The notes beneath the pieces were generated by a model, which was not told the origin of the DNA, did not search any database, and worked only from the letters and a program-made list of their open reading frames with translations. The position numbers were made by a program, and so were the translations under genes. This document shows positions 45,087 through 56,055 of a DNA stretch of 64,000 bases, one piece after another; the stretch's first letter is position 1, and every line of letters begins with the position of its first letter. The DNA comes from Pinus tabuliformis (lineage: Eukaryota; Streptophyta; Pinopsida; Pinales; Pinaceae). The stretch lies in assembly GCA_031772625.1 (NCBI GenBank), contig CM062818.1:1681624167-1681688166 (forward strand), read 5' to 3'.

Positions 45087-46450
45087 TCTTCAAAGAAAGC
45101 AAGGAACCCTAGAATCTCTTTTATGTACCTGATCGCAAGAAGAACCTGGTGTCCAACTCGGAAATGGAAGTTTAAGGTTTCAGGGTGGCACTCATCGATG
45201 GAAAGGTACGTATTTGAAAATAGATTTTTCAAAGATGTTTTAGAGTTCAAGGTTGTATCAAGTCCACTGGGGACCATGTCCATTGACTCAACACCGGAGG
45301 TCTGTGAGTCAGATGGTGACCAGGATGCCTGAATTCAAAAAGAGCATGAAGGTACATGTCTAAGATGTACCGAAGGAAAATCTTACAAGGGGACCATTCC
45401 CCTCATGTAGCAGATCCACAGGTTTGGAACAACCAGTGGAGTTTGAGATTCATGAACAGGAATCTCATGTATACAGGTGGAAGAAAGCCCTCTATGGCTT
45501 GAAGCAAAACACCCCGGACGTAGTATGAGAGGATTGATAGCAGTTTGATGAAGCTGAGATTCACTAGGAGTGAAACCGATCCAAACCACTACTCGAAGGT
45601 TGTGGATGATATACCTCTCATCCCAACACCTTATGAGAACGAACTACTTCTAACAGGTGCAGACCCTCTCATTTGCAGAAGTAAGAGGGAGTTGGATTCC
45701 AGATGTGGAATGGTGAACTACAAGCTTGTGACTACCTAAAGGATATTAACTTTCAGAAGTTATATGGTAGTGATGTCGGACCAAATTTGGGAAACGCCTC
45801 TAAGTTTCATAAACTCAATCACGTTGATGTTCATGGTGAATTCCGTACATATGTTTTGTAGTTAGCATGGTGAGCTCATATTTGGTTGAGCCTCACTGGA
45901 TTGGTGCCAAGAATCCTTTGAGATATCTTTGGGGCGCAATCTCTCATGGATTGAGATACACTGCCAAAAATATGAAATTGCGTGATTATTTAAATGTTGA
46001 TTGGGCAGGCAGTGTGGAGGATCACTAGAGCACTTCTTAGTGTTGTTTCTCATTGGATTCTACTTCAATATCATGGATGAGCAGGAAGCAGAAGTCGGTT
46101 GTTATAAGCAACGCTGAGACCAAATACATATCTACGAGTATGATCTCGTATGAAGCTGCCTGGCTGGGGAAGCTCTTCAAGTGAGCTGTTTGTACCACTG
46201 TGATTCTTTGTGACAACCAGAGGTGAGATTCGATTATTGAGGAATCTCATATTTGACGATTGCTCAAGCAGATAGACATCAAATACTACCTTATCTGGGA
46301 TATGGTAAGTCTATGAGCAAGGAAGCTCCATCGCTATGAGATGATGTATAGGTCGCTACACTTTGTCTAAGCCCCGGGGGAAAGATCAAATCTGTGATTT
46401 TCCCGAATGACTTGGAGTCGTCAAGAGACCCTTGTACAAGGGTCCTGCAT
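45087..46450 (+). pseudogene. Pol remnants of element A
   Basis: Scattered blocks in Copia order are recognisable: the protease-integrase junction (KNLVS-like, 45130-45200), reverse transcriptase (KALYGLKQ near 45485, then a decayed palm region 45540-45740) and RNase H (45890-46450). Large parts are missing, and it is broken in many places. Confidence 0.75.
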
Positions 46451-46550
46451 GTTGTATACATTGAGCTCTGGGAGCTATGGGGGCTTGTGGTTCTTATTGG
46501 AGCAACATATGACCACAGGGTGACTCACCCTCCCTTGGTGGTGCGCATTG

Positions 46551-46672
46551 GGATAGGATGATTCGCTCTCCTGTGGGACAGGATGATTCGCTCTCCTATG
46601 GACAGGATGATTCGCTCTCTTGTGAACAAGATGATTCGCTCTCTTGTGGGATAGGATGATTCGCTCTCCTAT
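46551..46672 (+). repeat. 24-25-bp tandem repeat, five copies
   Basis: Units resemble GGATAGGATGATTCGCTCTC followed by CTGTG. The next array (46674 on) begins with a related AGCAGGATGATTA unit, so it may derive from this one. Confidence 0.85.
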
Positions 46673-46673
46673 G

Positions 46674-47041
46674 TAGCAGGATGATTAATTCTCCTGTGAG
46701 GTCTGGATGATGTGTTCTGCATGACAATTGTGTAGCAGGATGATTAATTCTCCTGTGAGGTCTGGATGATGTGTTCTCCGTGACGACTATGTAGCAGGAT
46801 GATTAGTTCTCATGTGAGGTCTGGATGATGTGTTCTCCATGACGACTATGTAGCAGGATGATTAGTTCTCCTGTGAGGTCTGGATGATGTGTTCTCCATG
46901 ACAACTATGTAGCAGGATGATTAGTTCTCTTGTGAGGTCTGGATGATGTGTTCTCCATGACGATTATGTAGCAGGATGATTAGCTCTCCTGTGAAGCCTG
47001 GATGATGTGTTCTCCATGGCGATTGTGTAGCGGGATGATTA
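46674..47041 (+). repeat. 59-bp tandem repeat, six copies and a partial
   Basis: Units start TAGCAGGATGATTA at 46674, 46733, 46792, 46851, 46910, 46969 and 47028, an exact 59-bp period. They contain GGTCTGGATGATGTG, and the divergence is a few bases per unit. Confidence 0.95.
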
Positions 47042-47221
47042 GTTCTCCTGTGAGAAGAGGATTGATTAGTTCTCCTATTGAGGCATCCTACCCATGCAGT
47101 CTGGCACTCATGGGAAGTACCTCTCATCTGATCAATGAACAGGGAAATGAGGATAGGGACCATAGAAGTACCGATGGACGCATCACTGTATCTACCGTAC
47201 TCCCTATGCTAGGATGACCTT

Positions 47222-47605
47222 CATTGATCTGGGATCAATGATACTAGTCAGGGACTAGTTGTAGGAGTTGCACCTACTATGATGCTGACTTCGAGTCGGT
47301 TGAGACTGGTCTGGGACCAGTGGTACATACTCTGAGACCAGCTTCGAGTCAGTGTAGAACTGGTCTGGGACCAGTGAGAGTGGTACATATTATGACGCTA
47401 ACTTCGGGTCGGTTGAGACTGGTCTGGGACCAGTGAGAGTGGTACATATTATGACGCTACACACTCTGAGACTGATGATACTGGTCTTGGACCAGTGGTA
47501 GGAGTGGTACCCACTATGATGCTGACTTTGGGTTGGTTGAGACTGGTCTAGGACCAGTGGTACGCACTTTGAGACTGACTTCAGGTCAGTGGAGAATGGT
47601 ACGAC
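47222..47605 (+). repeat. About 60-bp hairpin-bearing tandem repeat
   Basis: After hairpins CATTGATC-TGG-GATCAATG (47222-47240) and ACTAGTC-AGG-GACTAGT (47243-47259), an ACTGGTC-TGG-GACCAGT hairpin recurs at 47305, 47359 and 47418. Copies with loop TTG or TAG occur at 47480 and 47542. The spacing is 54-62 bp. Confidence 0.85.
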
Positions 47606-47635
47606 TCATTCTCAATCAATTCTTCTTCTTCATGG

Positions 47636-47812
47636 TTCAGCAGAGCTAAGTTGAGCTAAGCAGAGCCAACAAAGCTGAGCAGAGCCAGCAGACATGAGCA
47701 AAGCAGAGCAGAGCCAGCAGAGCTGAGCAGAACAGAGCAGAACCAACAGAGCCAACAGAGCTGAGCAGAGCAGATCAGAGCCAGCAAAGTTGAGCAGAGC
47801 AGTGCAGGGCAC
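47636..47812 (+). repeat. AGCAGAGC-type short tandem repeats
   Basis: About 175 bp of degenerate 5-18-bp units (GCAGAGCCA, GCTGAGCA and similar) close the series of arrays, shortly before the polypurine tract of A. Confidence 0.85.
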
Positions 47813-47879
47813 TGATGCCAGAGATAGTACAGTCGGACATGTGGATTAGCGGATGGAGTTCTCCCTAGTTGAGAGGGAG

Positions 47880-49027
47880 TGTTAAAATTGGCAGCTAGAG
47901 CAAAACACCATGTGGGTCATATTATTTATGGCAATTGATATTTTTATTGGATCCCTCTCATTGAGAGGTGTAGAATTGATCTAAAGATCATCCGATTACG
48001 ATAAGTATTTATAAAGTTATGAATTTATTTATGTTAAGGACAAATTGTTGAGTCGGCCAGCAACTTATGTAGGCTCAGAAGCCCAACAGTGATGTCTATT
48101 CAACCTCTACGTTTTAGTATAAATAGAAGAGGACTTCAAGTCATTTTTACACACACTTGGATCTCTTCTTCTCTCTACTTCTCTTTGGGTTTTAGTAGGA
48201 GGAGAGATCCTAAGGAAAAGCCGGAAAAGTCGGAACTGCCGGAACGATCGGAAAAACCGGAAAAGCTGGCACTGCCAAAAAAGCCGGAATTGCCAGAAAA
48301 GCCGGAAAAACCAGAAATACCGGAAACGCCAGAAAAGAAGGACTTGTCGAAACTGCCGGAAAAGCCGGAACTACTGGGAACTGCCGAAACAGCTGGAGCA
48401 TCTATCTCCAAAGGAAGGCAGCATGATGTATGAGATCATGGGCAGCATAATAAGCAGCATGATGATATGAGCATGGGCAGCATAACGATGCATGAAGATA
48501 TGAGCATGGGCAACATAATGATGAATGAGATCATGAGCATGGGCAGCTTGATGATGAATAAGACCATGGAAGATGTAGCATGAAGATGAGAGCAGCTCAG
48601 TCATCAAGGTTCAACACATGTGACAGTACAGCAAGGTGTCACACGGTAATATGCAGCAAATACACAAGATGCAGCACTATGATAGGTGAACGAGTCACCT
48701 TAGAGAATCAATTGAACCAATATGTCTTCAACTGATCTCATGTCGATATCAAAAGTCAAAGTGATTGACTTCTATTGTAAATGTACTATCTCTCTCACTT
48801 TCTCTGCTGAACTTTGAAGAACATAAAAGAAGAATTGATCAAGGGTTTTCCCACATTGTGGGGTTTGTCCCTGGCTAGCGCCACATCTTGTGTCCTCTTG
48901 TCTTGGCTTGTCTTCTGCGATTTATATTTATGTTCTATCTGCAGTTTACTTTATGCTGATGAGATTGCTAATGTGGAAAAGAAATTGAAATAAATTGCTC
49001 TAACATAGAACATACCTAAAATTAACA
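47880..49027 (+). repeat. 3' LTR of element A
   Basis: A 1148-bp LTR. It is shorter than the 5' copy mainly because the CCGGAAAAG minisatellite has about half as many units. Confidence 0.9.
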
Positions 49028-50281
49028 CTTTCTAAGTGGTAAAGTCAATGTTAAATTATAAAGTGAAAAGTGACTTTAGACATAAAGTACAATGTGGGTA
49101 CATTATTTAATGGATGAGTTAAAAAATAGAAAGTGAGAATTAAATGCACATTTATTCTCATCCCTTGATTTAAATGAATCTAAGCCATTAGATCTTAGGG
49201 TTGCCCAAAAGTCATTTAGGAAAACAAAAGGGGGAAAATAAAAGAGAGACTGCATTCATTCTTCATGAGAAAATTGAAGAAAGGAGGCCAAGAGCTAGAG
49301 AAAAGTTTTTAAGGAGAAATTTGTTACACCAAGCTGAAGGAGTGATTTATGGGCAGAGTTGGGCATGGAAATCAAGGCATAGAAGACAGCAAAAGGAATG
49401 CTACAAACAACATTTAATGATGTGAGTTGCATGCCGTTCGAGAGAAGTTTTTGAGAAATTAAAAAAAAATCGTACAGTCCGTACGGAATCCATACAGTGT
49501 AGTCCATATAGTCTGTATCCATACAATACATATTTTCAGCTTCAATTGGGCATGGAAATCGAGGCAAAGTGGGCACGGTTTTCAAGGAGTTTTGCGTTGA
49601 AGAGAAAGTTGTATTTTGCTATTTTGTTTTGTCTGCAAATGTATCTTTCCTGAACTTGAAAGATAAATAAATTTGAAGAGCTTTCTACCAAGTTTTCCCC
49701 GGAGAAGATTGAAGGGGTTTTGCTTGGGTCTAAGTTGACCAAAAATTTGTGTATTTTTATTTGTGTTGTTGGTCTGTTTATGTCCATATTTATTTTCAGC
49801 ATGTGTTGACAGTCCCATGTGTTATAATCTGAAAATTCATTTACAGAATTCTATATGTTGAATGTACGTTTATGGGAAAGGGGATTTAACTTAATGCGAG
49901 TGATAAGGTGAAATTAAAATGGGTTGGGATTGCAGGAAACTTTTTAGTCATCAAATTTCAACATGGTATTGGAGCTACAAGGCTGAAAATTGTAGTTTGA
50001 ACAACAGACAATAGTTTGGGACAGAAAACAATGGTTTGGACAACAAACTGAAGTTTTGGACAACAAACTGATATTTCAGGACAGCAAGGTGAAATTTCAC
50101 ACAGACTAAACTTTTGGGACAGCAAGGTGTGCTGGAAAGTTCATTCTCCATTTTCTTGGTTTTGTAAATTTTGGACAGCAGTCATGGCCATGTTCTTAAG
50201 GATAGAGGACAGACTGGATGGAATATCCAACTACGTTGTTTGGAAGGACAAAATTCGGATAGTGTTTGAGTGGGCAACAGT

Positions 50282-51405
50282 TATAATGTTCCAAAGTAGA
50301 AATTTACAGAGATAACAAAGACATGCAGCAATTACAACACAGAAATTTACTCAGTAAACACACATGTAAATAGAAATTTGTCCAGAACACCAAATTGGCC
50401 AATTTTTATTAATTATAACTACTGGAGTACAATATGAGGTGGAAGGAGTGCACCTGGGCTTGCACAAGGCAAGCTACAGGCCTCAGGTGGATGATAAAAT
50501 AGTGCCTAGCTGTTGTAATCTTTGTTGCCTCCAAAACACTGTGTTGTCCCCTGAAAACTACTCTTCTAGCTGACTTTCGGCTCTGATTTACCCCCTCAAA
50601 ACAACCCAGAAATTTTTGTAGCTTTGGGGATGTACTTCGCTCCAAAAACCCAAGAAAAACCGAGAAAGGGTTTTCCCTGGTTTTGACTTGCCAATTTCAA
50701 CCCCTTGGGGATTGGCCCTCCTCCAATGCTGGTGCTCACTGCCTGCAGCTGAAACTGTTGTAACTTGCTGCTATAAGACTGCAAACCACCCCAAATCAGA
50801 CTCCCAATAATCTCTCCACAACCCAGCTCCCAAATCCACCTGCTAAACCTCCAACCAAGATGTCCCTCTCTAGTGATTGCACAGTGCAGAGTGGGGATGA
50901 CGCAGTCCCTCCAACCTGCAAATTGAATTGGGTGTATGGTTGGCTTTACTGCTGCAAATTCTCCTCCAGAAGATGACAATTCGATGTGAGCAATGGAAGC
51001 CCTCCTAGGGTGGCACTCGAAGTCCATCGAAGAGGGGGGTGAGCTTCACTCTTTGGGAAGTGCTTGTGCTGAACAGCACTCTGTAGCTTAGCTAAACAGC
51101 CAAAGCAACAATGAAATTCTTCAAATGATCAAAAGCCCCAAATGTTGCTCACTTCATCTTATTTATGCTTGCTCCCTTAGGCCCCACATGGGTCCCTATC
51201 AAATATTTTGAACTCCATTTAGGAAATTCGAATTGCCTTCATGGGTGCGTATTTTTGGTGGGTGAGTGGCCCCCACAATCCACTAAAGTACATCAACCCA
51301 CTTTTCCCAAGTTTTCCCCACATTTTTTCTAAAGCCAAAAATATCAAAATGGCCAAAATTGATTTCCTCCTTATCTTGGGAAAATTATTTGGAAGGGACA
51401 TGACA
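50282..51405 (-). repeat. 3' LTR of Gypsy L
   Basis: A 1124-bp LTR starting TATAATGTTCC (TGTAATGTTCC in the other copy) and ending AGGGACATGACA. It has one copy of the segment that is doubled in the 5' LTR. Confidence 0.85.
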
Positions 51406-52581
51406 GTCCTCCCCTCCCGGATGTTGCTTGTCCCCAAGCAACTGCAAAACTAGATGCTGCAAGGTCTGTTCATTTTCCCACGTGGTATCCTCTTCAAGCA
51501 AGTCCTTCCATTTGACCAGGTACTCCCAGATTGCCCTGTTCCTCAACTTCTTCTCCCGGGTCTCGAAGATAATCTTTGGTGTCAAAACCAAGTGCCCCTC
51601 ATCGTCCAAAGGAGGCAACTCAACTACTATTGTGATATGTTGTCCCAATGCCTTTCTCAGGCATGAAACGTGGAACACGCCGTGAATTTGGCTCTCCTTG
51701 GGTAGCTCTAACTCGTAGGCCACCTCTCCCACCTTCCGGACCACCTTATACGGCCCATAAAATTGTGGGCGAAGCTTCTTTGCTCCTTCCTGCTTGAGCG
51801 TAGATTGCTTGTATGGTTGTAGGTGTAAGAAGACCATGTCCCCTACTTCAAAGTGTCTCTTCACCCTGTGTTTATCCGCAAAGACCTTTTGCTAATTCTC
51901 GGCCACCTACAGGTTGTTCTTGAGAGCTCGAAGAATCTACTGGCTCTCTTGAACCCAATCCTTTGTCCCTGGGGCTCTGCTATCTCCAAACACCATGTCA
52001 GAAAAAGAAAGTGCATCATACCCATAAAGTGGTCGGAAAGGGGTCATACCAATGGACATGTGATACGTAGTGTTGTAGCAGGACTCCCCGAGGTGTAGCC
52101 ACTTGACCCAGGCTCTCTGTTGTCCAGTCACGTAGTTGCGTAGGTACCCTTCCAGCCACTTGTTCACGATCTCTGTCTGCCCGTCGGTTTGTGGATGATA
52201 GCTAGTGTTGGGTGTAAGTTTTGTACCCACTAACTGGAATAAATGTTGCCAAAAAGCCCCCATAAACCTGTTGTTCCTGTCACTCACAATAGTCTTAGAA
52301 AGACTGTGCAACCGGAAAACCTCTCGAAAGAACAACTCGGCCACCTGGGAAGCTGAAGATCTCGTGGGAATAGAAAAGAAGTGGGCGAACTTGGTCAGCC
52401 TGTCGACCACCACATAGATGCAGTCTCGCCCTTGTGCTGCTAGAAGCCCCGTGATAAAATCCATAGATATGCTCTCCCACTTCCTCTCTGGAATGGGGAG
52501 CGTTTGTAGCAAACCGGTCGGGTGACTCGGCTCCACTTTATTCCTCTGGCAATCCATGCACTCTCTCACATGTTTAAGCAC
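51385..52581 (-). pseudogene. Gypsy L integrase with C-terminal chromodomain
   Basis: Integrase blocks at 51937-52581 (CMDCQRNK, then ISMDFITGL, then SDRNNRFMGAFW, then SYHPQTDGQTE) are followed at 51407-51864 by the C-terminal domain (YGPYKVVRKVGEVAYELELP, then IHGVFHVSCLR) and a chromodomain (WEYLVKWKDLLEEDTTWE). Chromodomains of this type steer insertion toward heterochromatin in chromoviruses. It is a fossil with breaks between the parts. Confidence 0.85.
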
Positions 52582-52990
52582 ATCTCCTTTAAGACCCTAC
52601 TAGGAGAACCTCTCCCTGACAATATGGTATGTCTTGAGAAAACCTGGGTGCCCTGTTAGTGGAGAATCATGGGTTGCCTGCATGATCCTCTCCTTTAGCT
52701 AAGATCTTGGCACTAAATAAATCTGGTCCTTGTAATAGATCACATTGTCCATCACCCAGAATTAGTCATCTCGGTGCATGTCGTCCAAAATGATGGCTTG
52801 CCTATCCTTGGAGTACTCAACCAATAGTTGAACCTTCCAATCCTGTGTGACATCCATCAAGGATAGAGTTGCGGGTCTCTTAGAGAGGGCATCAGCCACC
52901 ATGTTGTGCTTTCCCTTCACATACTCTCTCAAAATCGTAAGCCTGGAGCTTACTCACCCATTTTTGTTGTCTCTCCTCTAAGGACTACTA

Positions 52991-54879
52991 CTAGAGGAGG
53001 AAGCGAAGACTATTGTCATCCGTCTTCACTTTGAATTGGTTGCCCACCAAATATTGTTTGAATTTAGCTAGCGCATGCATCACTGCCAACATCTCCTGGT
53101 CGTACACAGAGTACAACCGCTCGTGAGGCTGCAATTTCCTGCTCTCAAACGCAATAGGATGGCCCCCCTGTGTCAAAACAGCCCCAATTTCTTCACCGAA
53201 CGCATCCCACTCTAGCACAAATGGTCGTGTGAAATCTGGCAAGGCTAAGACCAAACAGCTGCTCATGACCCTCTTGAGGCGCGGGAAGGCCTCCTCTACC
53301 ACCTGCGTCCACCCAAAAGCTCCCCTCTTCGTCAAATCCATAAGGGGTGTCGTAAGCTATGAGAACCCTTTCACAAATCTGCAGTAATACGTACAAATGC
53401 CCAGGAAACCCCTCAGCTTCGTCACGTTCCTGGGTGTGGGCCAAACTAGAATTGCCTGAATCTTCTCTTGATGCACCTTTACTCCATCCTCCCCAATCAC
53501 ATGCCCTAAGTACAACATCTTTGTTAGCCTGAACTCACATTTGGACAACTTCGCATACAGTTGTTGCTCCTCAAGTATGCGGAGCACCTCCTCCAAATGC
53601 TGAAGATGCTCCTCCCATGTTCTGTTGTAAATGAGTATGTCGTCGAAGAAGACTAGAACAAAACGTCTTAGTTGTTTACGAAACATGTGATTCATACAGC
53701 ACTGGAATGTGGTCGGGGCATTGGTTAGCCCAAAGGGCATGACCAAGAACTCAAAGTGTCTATAATGGCAGCAAAACGCAGTCTTCGGAATATCCTGCTC
53801 CCTCATGCGAATCTGGTGGTACCCTGAGCACAGATCTATCTTAGAGCGTATTTAGCTCCCCTAAGCTCGTCCATCAGCTCATCTATGCGCGGAATGGGGT
53901 ACCTATTCTTCAAGGTCTTTTTATTGAGAGCCATGTAGTGTATGCACATGCGCAAGGTCCCATCTTTCTTCTTCACCAGCACCATGAAAGAAGCAAATGG
54001 ACTCGAGCTAGGCCTGATGTGTCCCAACCTCAACAACCCCTGAATGGCCCACTCTATCTCATCCTTATAGGTCTTTAGGTGCCTATAAGGGGTGGTGATA
54101 ACTGCGTTCACCCTCTCCTCTAGCTCAATGGTGTGCACAAACCCCCGGTTTGGCAGTCTACCTGGTGGGACATCCCCAAAAACCCCCCATTGCTTCTCCA
54201 ACAGCGCTAATATGTCTGGATGTGTGACCTGTGTCTTTGTCCCCAACTCCGAAATCCGTAGCTCAACTGGCCACTCCACATCTCCATAGCGCAGACTTGC
54301 CTCCATCCGGTGGGTTGAAACTGTCTGAGTGGGATAAGAGTGCATGCACCTCAGTATTACTGGCTTCCCATTCGGACCCCGAAACTCCATCTCGAGTTTA
54401 TGCCAATTAGTCGTGACCTTCCCCAACGCATACAACCACTGGACACCCAACACCACATTGGTGTCTGGGACGTCTACCACAAAGAAATGGTCAGTGAGTG
54501 AGTAGTTCCCCATATTCAAGGTCAACTCGGGCACATAGTTGGTACACTGCATGGTCCGGTCTCCAGGTACCAAAACTGAGAACCCCTCAAATGTAGTTGT
54601 CTGGATGCCCCTACGCTCCACCATTTGGGCATCAATAAAATTGTGGGTGGCCCCACTCTCAACCAGGACTGACACACGGTGCCCCTGTACAGTCCCCCTG
54701 ACCCGGAGTGTCAAATACTTTGGCACACCCCAAAGTGAAGCGAGGACTGCCCGGTTGGGGCAAACAACCCTCCTCTGGGTGGTGGTGGTGGTGGTGGCCC
54801 TCCTGTTGATGCCCCCCCCATCTCCCGGCTCCTCTCTTGCCTCGACCCCCTCCTCCTCAGGCTCACTATCTGAAATCAC
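52991..54879 (-). pseudogene. Gypsy L protease, reverse transcriptase and RNase H
   Basis: The protease-like region ([10 protein letters not shown], 54600-54650) leads into reverse transcriptase ([20 protein letters not shown], then [20 protein letters not shown], then [13 protein letters not shown], 53357-54030). An RNase H region of the FVLEWDAFGEEIGAVLTQ type follows (52991-53341). The order is typical Ty3/Gypsy, and the pieces lie in separate frames. Confidence 0.85.
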
Positions 54880-55232
54880 CTCGATGAAATGGGTTTTTCC
54901 CTTGGTACACTTGTGCCCTGGTGCCCAAGGCTCCTGAGGTCCCTCTAGGTGTCATCGTCCAGCTGGCCATGTCCTCCATCTCTCTGTGGTGGCCTCGCAT
55001 CTCTATTCCCCGACGGAGCTGTGGGTCTTGTGGGGACGAAAGCCCAGTTCTTGGGCACTACGTCAATCATGTCTCGGGTCCTAGAAATGGCATCCTGTAG
55101 TGGTGCACGCTTGTAAGCTCTCACCCAGCCACACGAAGGCTCAGCAAGCCCGTCCACAAACAGCATGATCAGCTATGCCTCTGAAATATCTGTCACCATC
55201 ACTGCAAGTCTCTGGAAATCTGTAATGTAGAC

Positions 55233-56050
55233 CTATGCGCTGCCAATCTGTCTCAAGTGGGCCAGCTCCCGAAAGTGTAGCTCTGGGTCCTTCCTTTCAA
55301 ACCTCTCTAACAATCTCTTGGTGAACTCCGTATAAGTGGTGATGTGAAGGTGCGCCAACATAATCAACCCATGATACCACCACTCCTGGGCATCACCGTC
55401 CAAGTGAAGGGTGGAAAAGCGTATGACATCAACTTCCCTCATTGGATTTAGGTGAAAGTATGTATCAAGTTTTTGGATCCATGCCCTAGCTGAGCTCTTT
55501 GTTGACCCATTGAAATTTGGGAGTGTGATCTTCCCCGATAGCTTCTGCACATCTTTGTTGGATGCTCCTCCTCTATAGTGGCCTCCAGCCCCAGTAGTGC
55601 GCCTCTCCTTGAGGTGAATGTACTCTCCAAAAGACATCACCCTCTTGATCCGACCATCTAGCCCCTCGTACTCATCAATGCCTGATGCGACAGAATGCAC
55701 CAAATCCGCAACTGGGTCTGGCTCTCTCTTTGGCTCAGCCTCCTCCATGAAATGAGACATCGTGGGGTGGTTAGCTTTCCCATGTTGTGGGGTGTGTGGA
55801 GGTTGATAGCTACAACTGCCTCCTCCCACTCTGGAACCCCCTTCACCTTAAGGTTCTCCATCCGGCCTCCCACCCATCTGCATGCCCATCACCTATTGCA
55901 TCATATCCATCATCAATTGCCCTTGCCTCATCGTCTGTTGGTTAGTCCTTAGCAACTCCTCTAAGACCTAGTCCGTGTTCCTCTGTCTGGGTTGCTCATT
56001 CTCTTCCTAGTTCTCCATCCAGCCTCTGATGTCATCCACTTCGGTGTCTG
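55233..56050 (-). pseudogene. Gypsy L gag
   Basis: The retrotransposon gag core is visible (LPNFNGSTKSSARAWIQKLD, then DAQEWWYHGL, then LLERFERKDPELHFRELAHL) and is preceded by a Gln/Met-rich segment. The leader side is split by M at 56056. Confidence 0.8.
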
Positions 56051-56055
56051 AAAAT

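Larger units (their letters stand above)
37205..49027 (+). mobile_element. Copia element A with both LTRs, host of element B
   Basis: The LTRs are 37205-38493 and 47880-49027. The target duplication CTTTC is perfect (37200-37204 and 49028-49032). The primer site TGGTATCAGAGCTGAGG lies at 38494 and the polypurine tract CTCCCTAGTTGAGAGGGAG at 47861-47879. A gag zinc-knuckle remnant (38650-38800) and fragments of the protease-integrase junction, reverse transcriptase and RNase H (45087-46450) flank B. Four tandem arrays fill 46551-47812. The element is heavily broken. Its LTRs differ by roughly 5 to 8 percent in the parts I compared, so it is far older than B. Confidence 0.9.

Noticed and set aside
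46551-47041. Regularly spaced repeats that could suggest a CRISPR array
   Set aside because: The units are contiguous tandem repeats without unique spacers, in plant retroelement DNA. No cas-like genes are present.
49201-49425. 74-aa basic frame in the D LTR
   Set aside because: It lies wholly inside the LTR leader, has no domain, and is short enough to occur by chance.
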